Assembly: GCA_030154085.1 (NCBI GenBank)
Contig: JASKKR010000002.1
Location: 1 to 64,000, forward strand
Direction: 5' to 3'
DNA length: 64,000 nucleotides
From: Candidatus Cloacimonadota bacterium
Lineage (GTDB): Bacteria; Cloacimonadota; Cloacimonadia; Cloacimonadales; Cloacimonadaceae
The notes beneath the pieces were generated by a model that was not told the DNA's origin, did no database searches, and saw only the letters and a program-made list of their open reading frames with translations. The translations under genes and the position numbers were made by a program. This document shows positions 19,306-28,115 of the stretch, piece after piece. Each line of letters begins with the position of its first letter. Within the stretch, counting starts at the first letter, position 1.

Positions 19306-19335
19306 TTGACATAAACTGAGCATTGGAAAGCATGG
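19306..19335 (+). promoter_or_regulatory. Promoter candidate for the gcvPA operon
   Basis: TTGACA (19306-19311), a 17-nt spacer, then AGCATGG (19329-19335). It has the same layout as the tRNA-Leu promoter and lies about 70 nt upstream of the gcvPA ATG. Confidence 0.5.
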
Positions 19336-19375
19336 AAAAAATATTATCTTATGAAGCACACTAAAAGGAGCAAAA

Positions 19376-20710
19376 ATGCCGTATATTTCTAATACAGATA
19401 GAGATAGACGGGAGATGTTTGCCAAGATCGGGATTGAGAATTTTGACGAACTAATCCAGACTATTCCTAAAAAATTACGCATCAAAGACGGTCTAAAAAT
19501 GGACAAAGCCCTTTCGGAGCTGGAAATTACAGAGAAGATCAAGGGTAAGACTTGTCAAAACCTATGCGTTCAGAATGTAAATTCCTTCCTAGGCGCTGGT
19601 GTGTATGACCACTTTATCCCGGCTGCAGTGGATTATATCATATCCCGACCAGAGTTTTTTACAGCCTATACTCCCTATCAGGCAGAAGTCAGCCAAGGCA
19701 CTCTTCAATTTATCTATGAATATCAAAGCATGATCTGCGAACTTACCGGCATGGAAATTGCTAATGCCTCTATGTATGACGGAGCCAGCGCTGTAGCGGA
19801 AGCCATTTTGATGGCTGTGCGCAAGAATCACCTTCTCAAAGCACTGATCCCAGAAAGCCTACACCCCGAATATTACCGAGTGATCAAAGCATATACTGAA
19901 GGTATCGGAGTAGAGTTGGTTCGCGTTCCTTGCAGTAATGGTTTGATCGATCTTGACAAATTAGCAGAAATGTTAGATGAAACCGTAGGTTCAGTAGTCT
20001 TGCAGAGTCCGAACTATTTTGGCAATATCGAAGATGCCCACAAAGTCTCGGAGCTTGTCCACAAAGAAGCTAAGTGCCTCCTAATTGCTTGTGTGGATCC
20101 AATCTCATTAGCAATCTTAAATGCTCCCTCAGAGTATGAAGCAGACATCGTAGTAGGAGAAGGTCAAGCTCTGGGAAATAGTATGTATATGGGTGGACCG
20201 CTGTTTGGTTTTTTTGCTACCAAACTTAATATGAGCCGTCTGATGCCGGGACGCATCGTAGGTGGGACCATCGATAAGACCGGAGCACGAGCTTATGCCC
20301 TGACTTTACAAACCCGTGAGCAGCATATTCGCCGTGGCAAAGCTACCTCAAATATCTGTTCAAATCAATCACTTTGCACCTTGGCCGCAACAGTCTATAT
20401 GAGCCTTATGGGACGCCAAGGGCTTCGCGAAGTGGCAATTATGAGTACTCAGAATGCCCATTATCTTGCTCGCGAGCTCACCAAGATCAAAGGCATTGAA
20501 ATGAGATATCCTGATGCCTACTTCTTCAAAGAATTTGTGATCAAGACCCCCTTACCCGCCCAAAAAATCATTGAAATGATGCTGTCTCACGGTATCTATG
20601 CCGGAGTGGCAGTAGCAGAAAATGAGCTCATGATAGCTGTCACAGAAAAGAAGACAAAGGCAGCTATGGATGAATATGTATCAGCAATGCAGGAGGTGAG
20701 CAATGCCTAA
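19376..20710 (+). CDS. gcvPA: Glycine dehydrogenase (decarboxylating) subunit 1
   Basis: This 444-aa N-terminal half of the split P-protein of the glycine cleavage system opens with MPYISNTDRDRREMFAKIGI, typical of GcvPA. With GcvPB it decarboxylates glycine and passes the aminomethyl group to GcvH. AAAGGAG precedes the ATG, and the end overlaps gcvPB by 8 nt. GcvT, GcvH and the lipoamide dehydrogenase are not in the window. A two-subunit P-protein is common in anaerobes and thermophiles. Confidence 0.96.
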   Translation: MPYISNTDRDRREMFAKIGIENFDELIQTIPKKLRIKDGLKMDKALSELEITEKIKGKTCQNLCVQNVNSFLGAGVYDHFIPAAVDYIISRPEFFTAYTPYQAEVSQGTLQFIYEYQSMICELTGMEIANASMYDGASAVAEAILMAVRKNHLLKALIPESLHPEYYRVIKAYTEGIGVELVRVPCSNGLIDLDKLAEMLDETVGSVVLQSPNYFGNIEDAHKVSELVHKEAKCLLIACVDPISLAILNAPSEYEADIVVGEGQALGNSMYMGGPLFGFFATKLNMSRLMPGRIVGGTIDKTGARAYALTLQTREQHIRRGKATSNICSNQSLCTLAATVYMSLMGRQGLREVAIMSTQNAHYLARELTKIKGIEMRYPDAYFFKEFVIKTPLPAQKIIEMMLSHGIYAGVAVAENELMIAVTEKKTKAAMDEYVSAMQEVSNA

Positions 20711-22157
20711 GACGATCTTCGAACACTCTTCCCCAGGACGCCGTGGTGTGCGTTTACCAGCTTGTGAATTTGACACACCTTTAGAAGACTTAATTCCAAA
20801 GAAATATCACAGAAAATCTATTGCTCGCTTACCAGAACTTAGCGAACTGGATGTAATGCGACATTATATAAAGCTTTCACACATGAACCATTTCATCGAA
20901 AAAGGGCTCTACCCTCTGGGAAGCTGCACGATGAAATATAATCCCAAGATCAATGAGCAACTCGTGCGACACAGTTGTTTTGCCGATTTACACCCATATC
21001 AGCCCGAAAGTACTCTGCAAGGAGCACTGGAGCTTCTATATGAATTGCAAAATGATCTTGCCGAGATATCTGGAATGGCAAAAGTATCCCTGCAACCAGT
21101 AGCAGGAGCACAAGGCGAATTTACTGGAATTAAGATTATTGATGCCTATCACAAAGCCAAAGGCAATACCCACAAGACAAAGATCATCATCCCCGATAGC
21201 GCGCATGGCACAAATCCTGCCTCATGCAGTTTGGTGGGATATGATGTGGTGGAAATAAAATCCAATTCTGAAGGCCGTTGTGACATCGATCGTCTCAGAG
21301 AACTTGTCGATGAAAACACAGCCGGATTTATGCTTACAAATCCCAACACTTTGGGGTTATTTGAGTCCCAAATCGAGGAAATCGCCGAAATCATGCACAG
21401 TGTCGATGCTCTGATCTATATGGATGGAGCAAATCTCAATGCACTTTTGGGAATTGTTCAGCCCGGCAAAATCGGTTTTGATATCATCCATTTCAATCTA
21501 CACAAGACCTTTGCTACTCCTCATGGTGGAGGCGGACCCGGAGCCGGTCCTGTGGGAGTGGTGGAAAAATTGGTTCCCTATCTTCCCGTACCCTTGATTG
21601 AAAAAAGCGATAACGGCTATCACCTGGACTATTCTCATGAAACCACTTCAATCGGGAAAGTCCATACTTTCTATGGCAATTTCGCCGTACTTGTTCGAGC
21701 ATATATCTATATCAAGATGTTGGGAGCTGAAGGATTGCGTCGCATCAGTGAAAATGCTATCATAAATGCAAACTATCTGATGGCAATCCTCAAGGATTAC
21801 TATCATATTCAGCATCAGGAATACTGCATGCATGAATTTGTAGCGGATGGGACAAAACAGAAGAAAGAGAACAATGTGAGCACGATGGATATAGCCAAGC
21901 GACTTTTGGACAAAGGGTTCCATGCTCCCACAGTCTATTTCCCTTTGATTATACCAGAAGCCATGATGATCGAGCCAACCGAGACCGAAAGCTTGGAATC
22001 TCTCAATGCCTTTGCTCAGGCTATGATAGAAATTGCGCAGGAATGCGCACAAAATCCTGAATTGCTGCATGAAGCACCTCTCTCGACTCCTGTAAGACGA
22101 GTAGATGATGCCCGTGCAGTAAAAGAGCTTGATCCCATCTTCAAGATCCAAGAATAA
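20703..22157 (+). CDS. gcvPB: Glycine dehydrogenase (decarboxylating) subunit 2
   Basis: This 484-aa C-terminal half of the split P-protein carries the PLP lysine K268 in FNLHKTFATPHGGGGPG. SHMNHFIEKGLYPLGSCTMK near residue 60 is a clear family signature. An AGGAG site lies just before the start, inside the 3' end of gcvPA. It is followed 21 nt later by skp, so glycine metabolism and outer-membrane biogenesis genes may share a transcript, with no obvious functional link. Confidence 0.96.
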   Translation: MPKTIFEHSSPGRRGVRLPACEFDTPLEDLIPKKYHRKSIARLPELSELDVMRHYIKLSHMNHFIEKGLYPLGSCTMKYNPKINEQLVRHSCFADLHPYQPESTLQGALELLYELQNDLAEISGMAKVSLQPVAGAQGEFTGIKIIDAYHKAKGNTHKTKIIIPDSAHGTNPASCSLVGYDVVEIKSNSEGRCDIDRLRELVDENTAGFMLTNPNTLGLFESQIEEIAEIMHSVDALIYMDGANLNALLGIVQPGKIGFDIIHFNLHKTFATPHGGGGPGAGPVGVVEKLVPYLPVPLIEKSDNGYHLDYSHETTSIGKVHTFYGNFAVLVRAYIYIKMLGAEGLRRISENAIINANYLMAILKDYYHIQHQEYCMHEFVADGTKQKKENNVSTMDIAKRLLDKGFHAPTVYFPLIIPEAMMIEPTETESLESLNAFAQAMIEIAQECAQNPELLHEAPLSTPVRRVDDARAVKELDPIFKIQE

Positions 22158-22178
22158 GATTTTTACTAAGGAGATTAC

Positions 22179-22817
22179 ATGAAAAAACTATTTATATTGG
22201 TCGTTGCACTAATAAGCTTAGCTGGGCTTTTTGCGCAAAACGTGAAGCTTGGCTATGTAAATACAGATCGCATTCTCACTGATAGCAACGAAGCAGCCGA
22301 GATTGCCCGACTTTTTCAGCTTGACAGACAAAATTGGACAAATCAAATTCGCCAGCTGGACTCCGAAATTCAGCAAATGGAACGCGATTTTGAGATCCGT
22401 AAACTCTCTATAAGCGAAGCAACTAAGCAAGATCTACAAAACCAGATAGATGCCAAAAAACAAGAAGCCGGAAGACTATTGGAAGAGTATTTTGGCGAAA
22501 ATGGTAGAGCAGAACAACGCTATCGTGAATTAATAAGTCCTCTCACCCAAAAGATCCAAGAAATCATTACTCAGATAGCTGAAGATGAAAACTATACCAT
22601 GATCTTTGATGTCAGTATGGGTGTGGTGCTTTATGCCACAGCTTCTGCAGATATCACGGATCAAGTCCTGCAAGAACTAAATAAAGACACAATAGCCCCG
22701 ACACCGACTTCTCCGGAAGGCTCCTTTGATAAACCTGAAGGAGGGAAAGAGCCCATTGACAATCCTTTTGGTGAGCCATTTGGAGAGGACTTGAAAAACC
22801 CGGAATTTAAACCCTGA
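22179..22817 (+). CDS. skp: Skp/OmpH-family periplasmic chaperone
   Basis: This 212-aa protein has a signal peptide ([20 protein letters not shown], cleavage after about residue 20). The mature part starts [12 protein letters not shown], the classic OmpH opening, then has a long Gln/Glu-rich coiled coil (about residues 45-125). The last 40 residues are Pro/Gly/Asp-rich, an unusual tail. It carries unfolded outer-membrane proteins across the periplasm. The skp-lpxD-lpxA order is the classic arrangement, but bamA, usually upstream, is replaced by gcvPB. An AAGGAG site lies 7 nt before the ATG; the stop overlaps lpxD. Confidence 0.9.
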   Translation: MKKLFILVVALISLAGLFAQNVKLGYVNTDRILTDSNEAAEIARLFQLDRQNWTNQIRQLDSEIQQMERDFEIRKLSISEATKQDLQNQIDAKKQEAGRLLEEYFGENGRAEQRYRELISPLTQKIQEIITQIAEDENYTMIFDVSMGVVLYATASADITDQVLQELNKDTIAPTPTSPEGSFDKPEGGKEPIDNPFGEPFGEDLKNPEFKP

Positions 22818-23857
22818 TGAAAGTTTTCAAACAAAAACTAAGCAGTGCGGAGATTTCGGCAATCATCGGTGGTGAGAAGCAAGAACCTTCTGATATTTTG
22901 CTCAACAATGTCTCTGAAGCACAAGAAGCAAATGAATCCTCTATCATCTTTTGCGAACAAGAGCGTCTCTTGGAAGAGGTTCAGGCATCTCGCGCAGGAT
23001 TGATTATCACAAATCAAACATTTGCAAAGAGGCTGGCAAATCGACCTATAATAATCGTTGACAAGCCATATTTTAGCTTTATGAGTTTGGTTTCTTATTG
23101 GCTAAAACTAGACGCTGATGAACAGGAATACACAATCGATCCCTCTGCCAAGATCCACCCATCTGTAAGTTTTGCGGGGAAGGTGTCAATCGGCGCAAAC
23201 GTAATCATCAAAGCAAATTGCCAGATAGGCGATAATGTTGTGATAGGAGAAAACTGTTACATTGATAAAGAAGTTAGTATCGGTGCTAATTCCCGCCTAT
23301 ATCCAAATGTGACGATCTATGAAAGAGTGCACATTGGCAAAGAATGCATAATCCACAGTGGAGTAGTCATCGGAGCAGATGGCTTTGGCTTTGTTCTCAT
23401 GGATAACCGCCAACAGAAGATACCACAAGTGGGGACAGTTGAGATTCACGACTACGTTGAGATCGGGGCAAATAGCACTATCGATCGAGCTACATTGGGC
23501 GCTACTGTCATCGGCGAAGGCTGCAAGCTAGACAATCTTGTGCAGATTGGTCACAATTGCGTAATCGGCAAACACAGCATCCTCTGCGCTCAAGTCGGTC
23601 TTGCTGGCAGCACGATCGTGGGAGACTATGTGTATTTAGCAGGACAAGTGGGAGCTGCTGGGCATATCACAATCGGATCACGTGCCATGGTGGGAGCTCA
23701 AAGTGGCATTGCAGCTAGCCTTCCAGAAGGCGGTAAATATTTTGGGACCCCTGCTATAGATGCAAACCAGATGAAGCGTCAGATCATAGCCCAGAAAAGC
23801 CTACCTGATATGTACCGGATTTATCGCAAGAAATTGAAGGGAGAAAAATGTGACTGA
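22817..23857 (+). CDS. lpxD: UDP-3-O-acylglucosamine N-acyltransferase
   Basis: This 346-aa acyltransferase catalyses the third step of lipid A synthesis. A small N-terminal domain is followed by a left-handed beta helix of hexapeptide repeats from about residue 110 to 300, with the catalytic His in [11 protein letters not shown] short helical tail closes the protein. The ATG overlaps the skp stop by one base, and the end overlaps lpxC-fabZ by 8 nt. Confidence 0.96.
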   Translation: MKVFKQKLSSAEISAIIGGEKQEPSDILLNNVSEAQEANESSIIFCEQERLLEEVQASRAGLIITNQTFAKRLANRPIIIVDKPYFSFMSLVSYWLKLDADEQEYTIDPSAKIHPSVSFAGKVSIGANVIIKANCQIGDNVVIGENCYIDKEVSIGANSRLYPNVTIYERVHIGKECIIHSGVVIGADGFGFVLMDNRQQKIPQVGTVEIHDYVEIGANSTIDRATLGATVIGEGCKLDNLVQIGHNCVIGKHSILCAQVGLAGSTIVGDYVYLAGQVGAAGHITIGSRAMVGAQSGIAASLPEGGKYFGTPAIDANQMKRQIIAQKSLPDMYRIYRKKLKGEKCD

Positions 23858-25250
23858 ATATAAACAAACTATTGGCAGTGAAGTTTCCTACACTGGGATT
23901 GGTCTGCATAGTGGTGAGATTACTACCATTCGATTCAAACCCGCAAGTTGTGACGAAGGGATAGTTTTCATCCGCGTTGATTTACCCAATAGACCAGAGA
24001 TTCCCGCTGATATCGACCATGTAGTAGATATTTCTCGCGGCACCACCATCGGATTGGGAGGAGCAACAGTTGGCACGATCGAGCATGTGCTCTCTGCCAT
24101 CAAAGGGCTAAATTTGGACAACATTCGCATCGAGATCGATGGACCGGAAGCTCCTGTAGCAGACGGCTCAGCGATCGTCTTTCTGAACCTTTTAAAACAA
24201 GCCGGGAAGGTTAAGCAAGATAGTGAAAGGGTCTACTTTGAAATTGACGACCCCATTAGTTTCTCTGCACCAAGAGAGAATGTAGATGTAGTCATTGTCC
24301 CCTCAAATGAATTAAAAATAACCTTTATGATAGATTACAAACATCCCTATCTTGGCACTCAATATACCTGGATGCCAAATCTGGATGTATATGAAAAGGA
24401 TTTTGCCGGAGCTCGCACCTTTTGTTTCATCAAAGAAATCCTCCAGCTAAAAGAAATGGGACTGATCAAAGGGGGATCTCTCGATAATGCTCTGGTGATA
24501 GCTGAACCCGATATAACGGAAGAAGAGCTTAAGCATTTGCAAGATGTGTTTGGTTACCACGAAAAAGTCACCGTATCTGAGGAAGGAATTCTCAATAACC
24601 ACAAACTGCGTTATTATAATGAATTTGTGCGCCACAAAGTAGTAGATCTCATTGGGGACATCGCCCTTTTAGGTATGCCAATCAAGGGACATATCCTGGC
24701 AGCTCGTTCTGGGCACAAGACAAATGTGGAATTAGTAAAAAAACTCAGACAAATACAAAAGAAGCAAGAACTTCAAAAAATCTATCAAAAAAGCAAGGTT
24801 AAAGAAGTAGTCTTTGACATAAATGCCATCATGCGCATTATTCCTCATCGCTATCCTTTCCTTTTAGTGGACAGGATTCTGGACTTTGTCCCCGGAGAAT
24901 CCCTAACGGGAATGAAAAACGTGACCATCAACGAACCATTTTTCCAAGGTCACTTTCCAGGACATCCGATCATGCCAGGAATACTTATCATCGAAGGGAT
25001 GGCTCAAGCGGGTGGTATCATGCTGCTCAATCAATTGGATAATCCACAAGATTATGTAGCATATTTTGCCTCAATCGATAATGTTAAATTCCGTAAACCT
25101 GTATTGCCTGGAGATACTCTACGATATGAGCTCACCGTGATCTCACTCAAGCCCTCTCTGGCAAAGATGCACGGTGATACCTATGTTAACGATGTGAAAG
25201 TAGCAGAAGGTGACTTTATGGCTATGATTACTAAGAGGAATTATGAGTAA
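23850..25250 (+). CDS. lpxC/fabZ: LpxC-FabZ fusion: UDP-3-O-acyl-GlcNAc deacetylase / hydroxyacyl-ACP dehydratase
   Basis: This bifunctional 466-aa protein has LpxC, the committed zinc deacetylase of lipid A synthesis, at residues 1 to about 300 ([27 protein letters not shown] with zinc His/Asp). FabZ, the hotdog-fold dehydratase of fatty acid elongation, spans about 325-466 ([23 protein letters not shown]). The linker is a short Lys/Gln-rich helix. The same fusion is known in Bacteroidetes. The start is GTG at 23850, with GGGAG 7 nt upstream, inside the end of lpxD. It overlaps lpxA by 8 nt. Confidence 0.96.
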   Translation: MTEYKQTIGSEVSYTGIGLHSGEITTIRFKPASCDEGIVFIRVDLPNRPEIPADIDHVVDISRGTTIGLGGATVGTIEHVLSAIKGLNLDNIRIEIDGPEAPVADGSAIVFLNLLKQAGKVKQDSERVYFEIDDPISFSAPRENVDVVIVPSNELKITFMIDYKHPYLGTQYTWMPNLDVYEKDFAGARTFCFIKEILQLKEMGLIKGGSLDNALVIAEPDITEEELKHLQDVFGYHEKVTVSEEGILNNHKLRYYNEFVRHKVVDLIGDIALLGMPIKGHILAARSGHKTNVELVKKLRQIQKKQELQKIYQKSKVKEVVFDINAIMRIIPHRYPFLLVDRILDFVPGESLTGMKNVTINEPFFQGHFPGHPIMPGILIIEGMAQAGGIMLLNQLDNPQDYVAYFASIDNVKFRKPVLPGDTLRYELTVISLKPSLAKMHGDTYVNDVKVAEGDFMAMITKRNYE

Positions 25251-26013
25251 AATACATCCCACTGCCATCATTAAAGAAGGGGCCAAGATCGGCGAAAATT
25301 GCCAAATTGGACCATACTGCGTGATCGGAGAAAATGTCGTGTTGGGGGACAACAATATCCTGCACAACAATGTAGTCCTGGATGGACATACGACTATAGG
25401 AAATAATAATAAGATCTTCGCCTACGCTGTATTGGGAACAGATCCTCAGGATCTTAAGTTCACCGGAGAACCCACGCATCTTAGGATAGGCTCTGAAAAT
25501 ACAATCCGTGAATTTTGCACCATAAACTGTAGTAACCAAATGGGTGAAGACACCGTCGTTGGTGACCGGAACTTACTCATGGAATATGTCCATGTTGCCC
25601 ATAATTGCCAAATCGGTTCTGGATGTGTGATATCAAACGTAGTGCAACTGGCAGGACACGTCCATGTTTATGACAATGCCACCATCGGAGGTTTAACAGC
25701 TGTGCACCAATTTGTTCATATCGGGACTTACGCTTTCGTGGGTGGAGCTTCTGCCATCAAAAAAGATATCGTTCCGTTTTCCCGCGGACAAGGAAACCCC
25801 TATCGGACAGTCGGACTCAATAGCATCGGTCTCGCGCGCAAAGGTTTTTCAAACGATGATATCGCCAGTATCAAGGAAATCTACAACCTCTTTTACAGAA
25901 AAAAACTAAATACAAACCAAGCTCTTCAACAAACTGAAAACATGGAACTAAAGGAATATCAAAAAATCTTTGTGGATTTCGTAAGAAACGCTGAGCGAGG
26001 AATATCAAACTAA
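25243..26013 (+). CDS. lpxA: UDP-N-acetylglucosamine acyltransferase
   Basis: This 256-aa hexapeptide-repeat acyltransferase catalyses the first step of lipid A synthesis. It starts [17 protein letters not shown], has the catalytic His in HVAHNCQIGSG, and ends with the helical C-terminal domain (KEIYNLFYRKKLN). AAGAGGAA lies just before the ATG. It is the last gene of the lpx operon. No lpxB, lpxK or kdtA is seen in the window. Confidence 0.97.
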   Translation: MSKIHPTAIIKEGAKIGENCQIGPYCVIGENVVLGDNNILHNNVVLDGHTTIGNNNKIFAYAVLGTDPQDLKFTGEPTHLRIGSENTIREFCTINCSNQMGEDTVVGDRNLLMEYVHVAHNCQIGSGCVISNVVQLAGHVHVYDNATIGGLTAVHQFVHIGTYAFVGGASAIKKDIVPFSRGQGNPYRTVGLNSIGLARKGFSNDDIASIKEIYNLFYRKKLNTNQALQQTENMELKEYQKIFVDFVRNAERGISN

Positions 26014-26036
26014 CCTTACATAAATTATATTGAGTA

Positions 26037-26074
26037 GGGATGATGTTTGGCAAGCTATCTGTAAACATCATCCC
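26037..26074. terminator. Strong 12-bp hairpin between convergent lpxA and cyclase genes
   Basis: GGGATGATGTTT (26037-26048) pairs perfectly with AAACATCATCCC (26063-26074) around a 14-nt loop, 24 nt after lpxA. No T-run follows on either strand, so it may be a transcript-end stabiliser or a bidirectional barrier rather than a textbook intrinsic terminator. Confidence 0.5.
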
Positions 26075-26184
26075 ACAAAATTTAATAGAGGAAAATAGGC
26101 ATTAATATAACAAACCGCTCTGATCTCTGGGATTGAGGTGAATTATCATATGAAATCTCACAGGTGCCTAACAGGAGATAAAGC

Positions 26185-28056
26185 TCAATTCTGCACCACT
26201 TCCTTGAGCGAGATAAGCTCGTAGATTTTAACTGCTTTGTTTTTCCCTTTTACCTTAACCTCATCCAGATAGCGAACCTCAACCTGATCCTTAACCTGCG
26301 CCAAAGTATATTCACTGATTATAATATGCTTTGCTGTGTCATATTCTTTGTTGATACTTTCCAACCGAGCTCCCAGATTGATCATATCCCCAATCGCAGT
26401 ATAGTCAAAGATTTGTTCACTTCCCAAGTTTCCGACAACGGCATTCCCTGTATTTATTCCGATGCCAATCTCAAATCCTTCAAGACCAGCTTCTGCCCAA
26501 GCATTTTGCAACGCCGTCATCTTGTCTCGCATCTTCAGAGCTGCCCTACACGCTGAGAGCGCATGGTTTGGCAGCGGTAGAGGAGTCCCAAAAAGTGCCA
26601 TAATCTCATCACCTACAAATTTATCCAATATACCTTGGTTATCAATGATGATTCGCACCATCTCAGTGAGATATTCCTTGAGAGTATTCACAGTTTCTTC
26701 AGGGTTATGATTCTCGGAATAGGTAGTGAAAGAACGAATATCCGAGAAAAGGACGGTAATCTCTTGCATAGAACCACCATAGCTGAGGCTATCTGGATGC
26801 TTCAAAAGCTCATTCACCAATTCCGGCGCCATATATTGCTGAAATGCTTGGCGAATAAAGCGCTTTTCCTTCATTGTATCCATATAGTGGCACACTAAGC
26901 TTGCCAAATAGATCAGAACCAGCAACAGCGATGTCTCCACTACCGGTAAGAGGAGTTCCATCCTCACAAAGATTTGGTATGCGAGAGCATATTGCAAAAC
27001 GACAAATATGACCAATATAATCGCTGAATACTGGGGCTTCATTCTGCTAAAGATTGCCCATACCAAAAGTAGTATGAAGATCTCCAAGATGAAGAATATC
27101 CAAGGATTAATCTGACTTAGATAGTGACCTGATAGCGCCATCTCTATAAAGTTTGCGTGAATTTCCACTCCTGATGTCCATTCTCCACCAAATGGGGTGG
27201 GAAACTTGTCATGCAGTTCATCGACCGTGGCTCCAACGAGCACAATCTTATCTTGGAATATACCAGAATCTAACAGATCATAATACTCATTTAGCTCGAT
27301 CCCCATATATCCTGGCATATCGACCGTCTCATCATCGAGCACACTGGCATATGAAACCGTGGGAAAGGTGGCATCTGGACCATAGTAGTTGATCAGAGCA
27401 CGGTTTTGCGAGATAGTCGGGATCTTCCTCTCCCCTATCAATAGGCTGGCTTTATCTCGGATAATGTTGCTGCTCCAACCCACCTTGAAACTATCCACAT
27501 TCGCCAAAGCAGCCACACCGATGCTATAATATGGGACACCATCATGAAGCTCATAAAGAGTGTATTTACGGATAACATTGTCCGTATCGCCGCCCATATT
27601 GACAATTCCCCAAGGGATAGAATATTCATTGATTTCACGAATAGGCGTCACCAACTGATCCGACATACCCATTCCCGAGCCCTTCAGAACTTTGCCGGCA
27701 AAGATCACATTGTCAGAGTATGCAGCTGTATCGGCCAGAAGAGCATCTGCCTCTGGACGTGAGTTTTCAGTGAATTCAATATCAAAAACTACCAAACGTG
27801 CACCAGCTAAGCGTAAATTTTCAATCAATTTAGCATGATACTCACGAGGAAATGGCCAGGAGATATTCAGAGCGCTAAAGCTGGCATCATCAATGCCTAT
27901 TATCACCACTTCTTCACTTATAGAGCGCACTCCCCGCCTGCGGAAAAATCTGTCTTGAGCTTTGTTCTCCAAAGAGCTAAAATCAGGGAACATGAAGATA
28001 AGCTTAACTAATATAAGAATTAAGAATGAGAGCAAGATAGATCGATAGCGGTGCAT
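26185..28056 (-). CDS. CHASE2-domain class III adenylate/guanylate cyclase
   Basis: This 623-aa membrane enzyme has an N-terminal membrane segment, an extracytoplasmic CHASE2 sensor (about 30-310; VVIIGIDDASF, WPFPREYHAKLI, KIVLVGAT), a cluster of three membrane segments (about 320-395) and a class III cyclase domain (about 430-600). Catalytic features are intact: FSDIRSF and VGDEIMALFG (metal Asp), DKFVGDE (substrate Lys) and TAIGDMINLGARLE (Asp of the adenine pocket, Asn/Arg of the transition state). cAMP is the likely product. AAGGAG precedes the ATG. It is the last gene of a seven-gene operon containing a FecR protein, a pairing seen in other bacteria. Confidence 0.93.
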   Translation of the reverse strand: MHRYRSILLSFLILILVKLIFMFPDFSSLENKAQDRFFRRRGVRSISEEVVIIGIDDASFSALNISWPFPREYHAKLIENLRLAGARLVVFDIEFTENSRPEADALLADTAAYSDNVIFAGKVLKGSGMGMSDQLVTPIREINEYSIPWGIVNMGGDTDNVIRKYTLYELHDGVPYYSIGVAALANVDSFKVGWSSNIIRDKASLLIGERKIPTISQNRALINYYGPDATFPTVSYASVLDDETVDMPGYMGIELNEYYDLLDSGIFQDKIVLVGATVDELHDKFPTPFGGEWTSGVEIHANFIEMALSGHYLSQINPWIFFILEIFILLLVWAIFSRMKPQYSAIILVIFVVLQYALAYQIFVRMELLLPVVETSLLLVLIYLASLVCHYMDTMKEKRFIRQAFQQYMAPELVNELLKHPDSLSYGGSMQEITVLFSDIRSFTTYSENHNPEETVNTLKEYLTEMVRIIIDNQGILDKFVGDEIMALFGTPLPLPNHALSACRAALKMRDKMTALQNAWAEAGLEGFEIGIGINTGNAVVGNLGSEQIFDYTAIGDMINLGARLESINKEYDTAKHIIISEYTLAQVKDQVEVRYLDEVKVKGKNKAVKIYELISLKEVVQN

Positions 28057-28115
28057 GCAGGCTCCTTAAAAAGATAAGGGAGCGCGGACTAGACCGTACT
28101 CCCTAATTTGCATAC

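Larger units (their letters stand above)
18820..19375. other. Intergenic region between divergent apeB and gcvPA
   Basis: The region carries divergent promoter candidates (18854-18883 minus; 19306-19335 plus), one full copy of the 107-bp repeat, and just after it a perfect hairpin GGCTCT-TATTT-AGAGCC (19118-19134). The same 13-nt run TTGACATAAACTG occurs in both promoters. No glycine riboswitch is recognisable upstream of gcvPA. A 73-codon frame (19088-19309) lies partly inside the repeat and is not called. Confidence 0.6.

Noticed and set aside
19088-19309. 73-codon open frame between apeB and gcvPA
   Set aside because: It begins inside the dispersed repeat, runs through the hairpin after it and into the gcvPA promoter; no good ribosome-binding site.
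19117-19375. Glycine riboswitch upstream of gcvPA
   Set aside because: None of the conserved glycine-aptamer core sequence is visible; only a simple hairpin and a promoter candidate.
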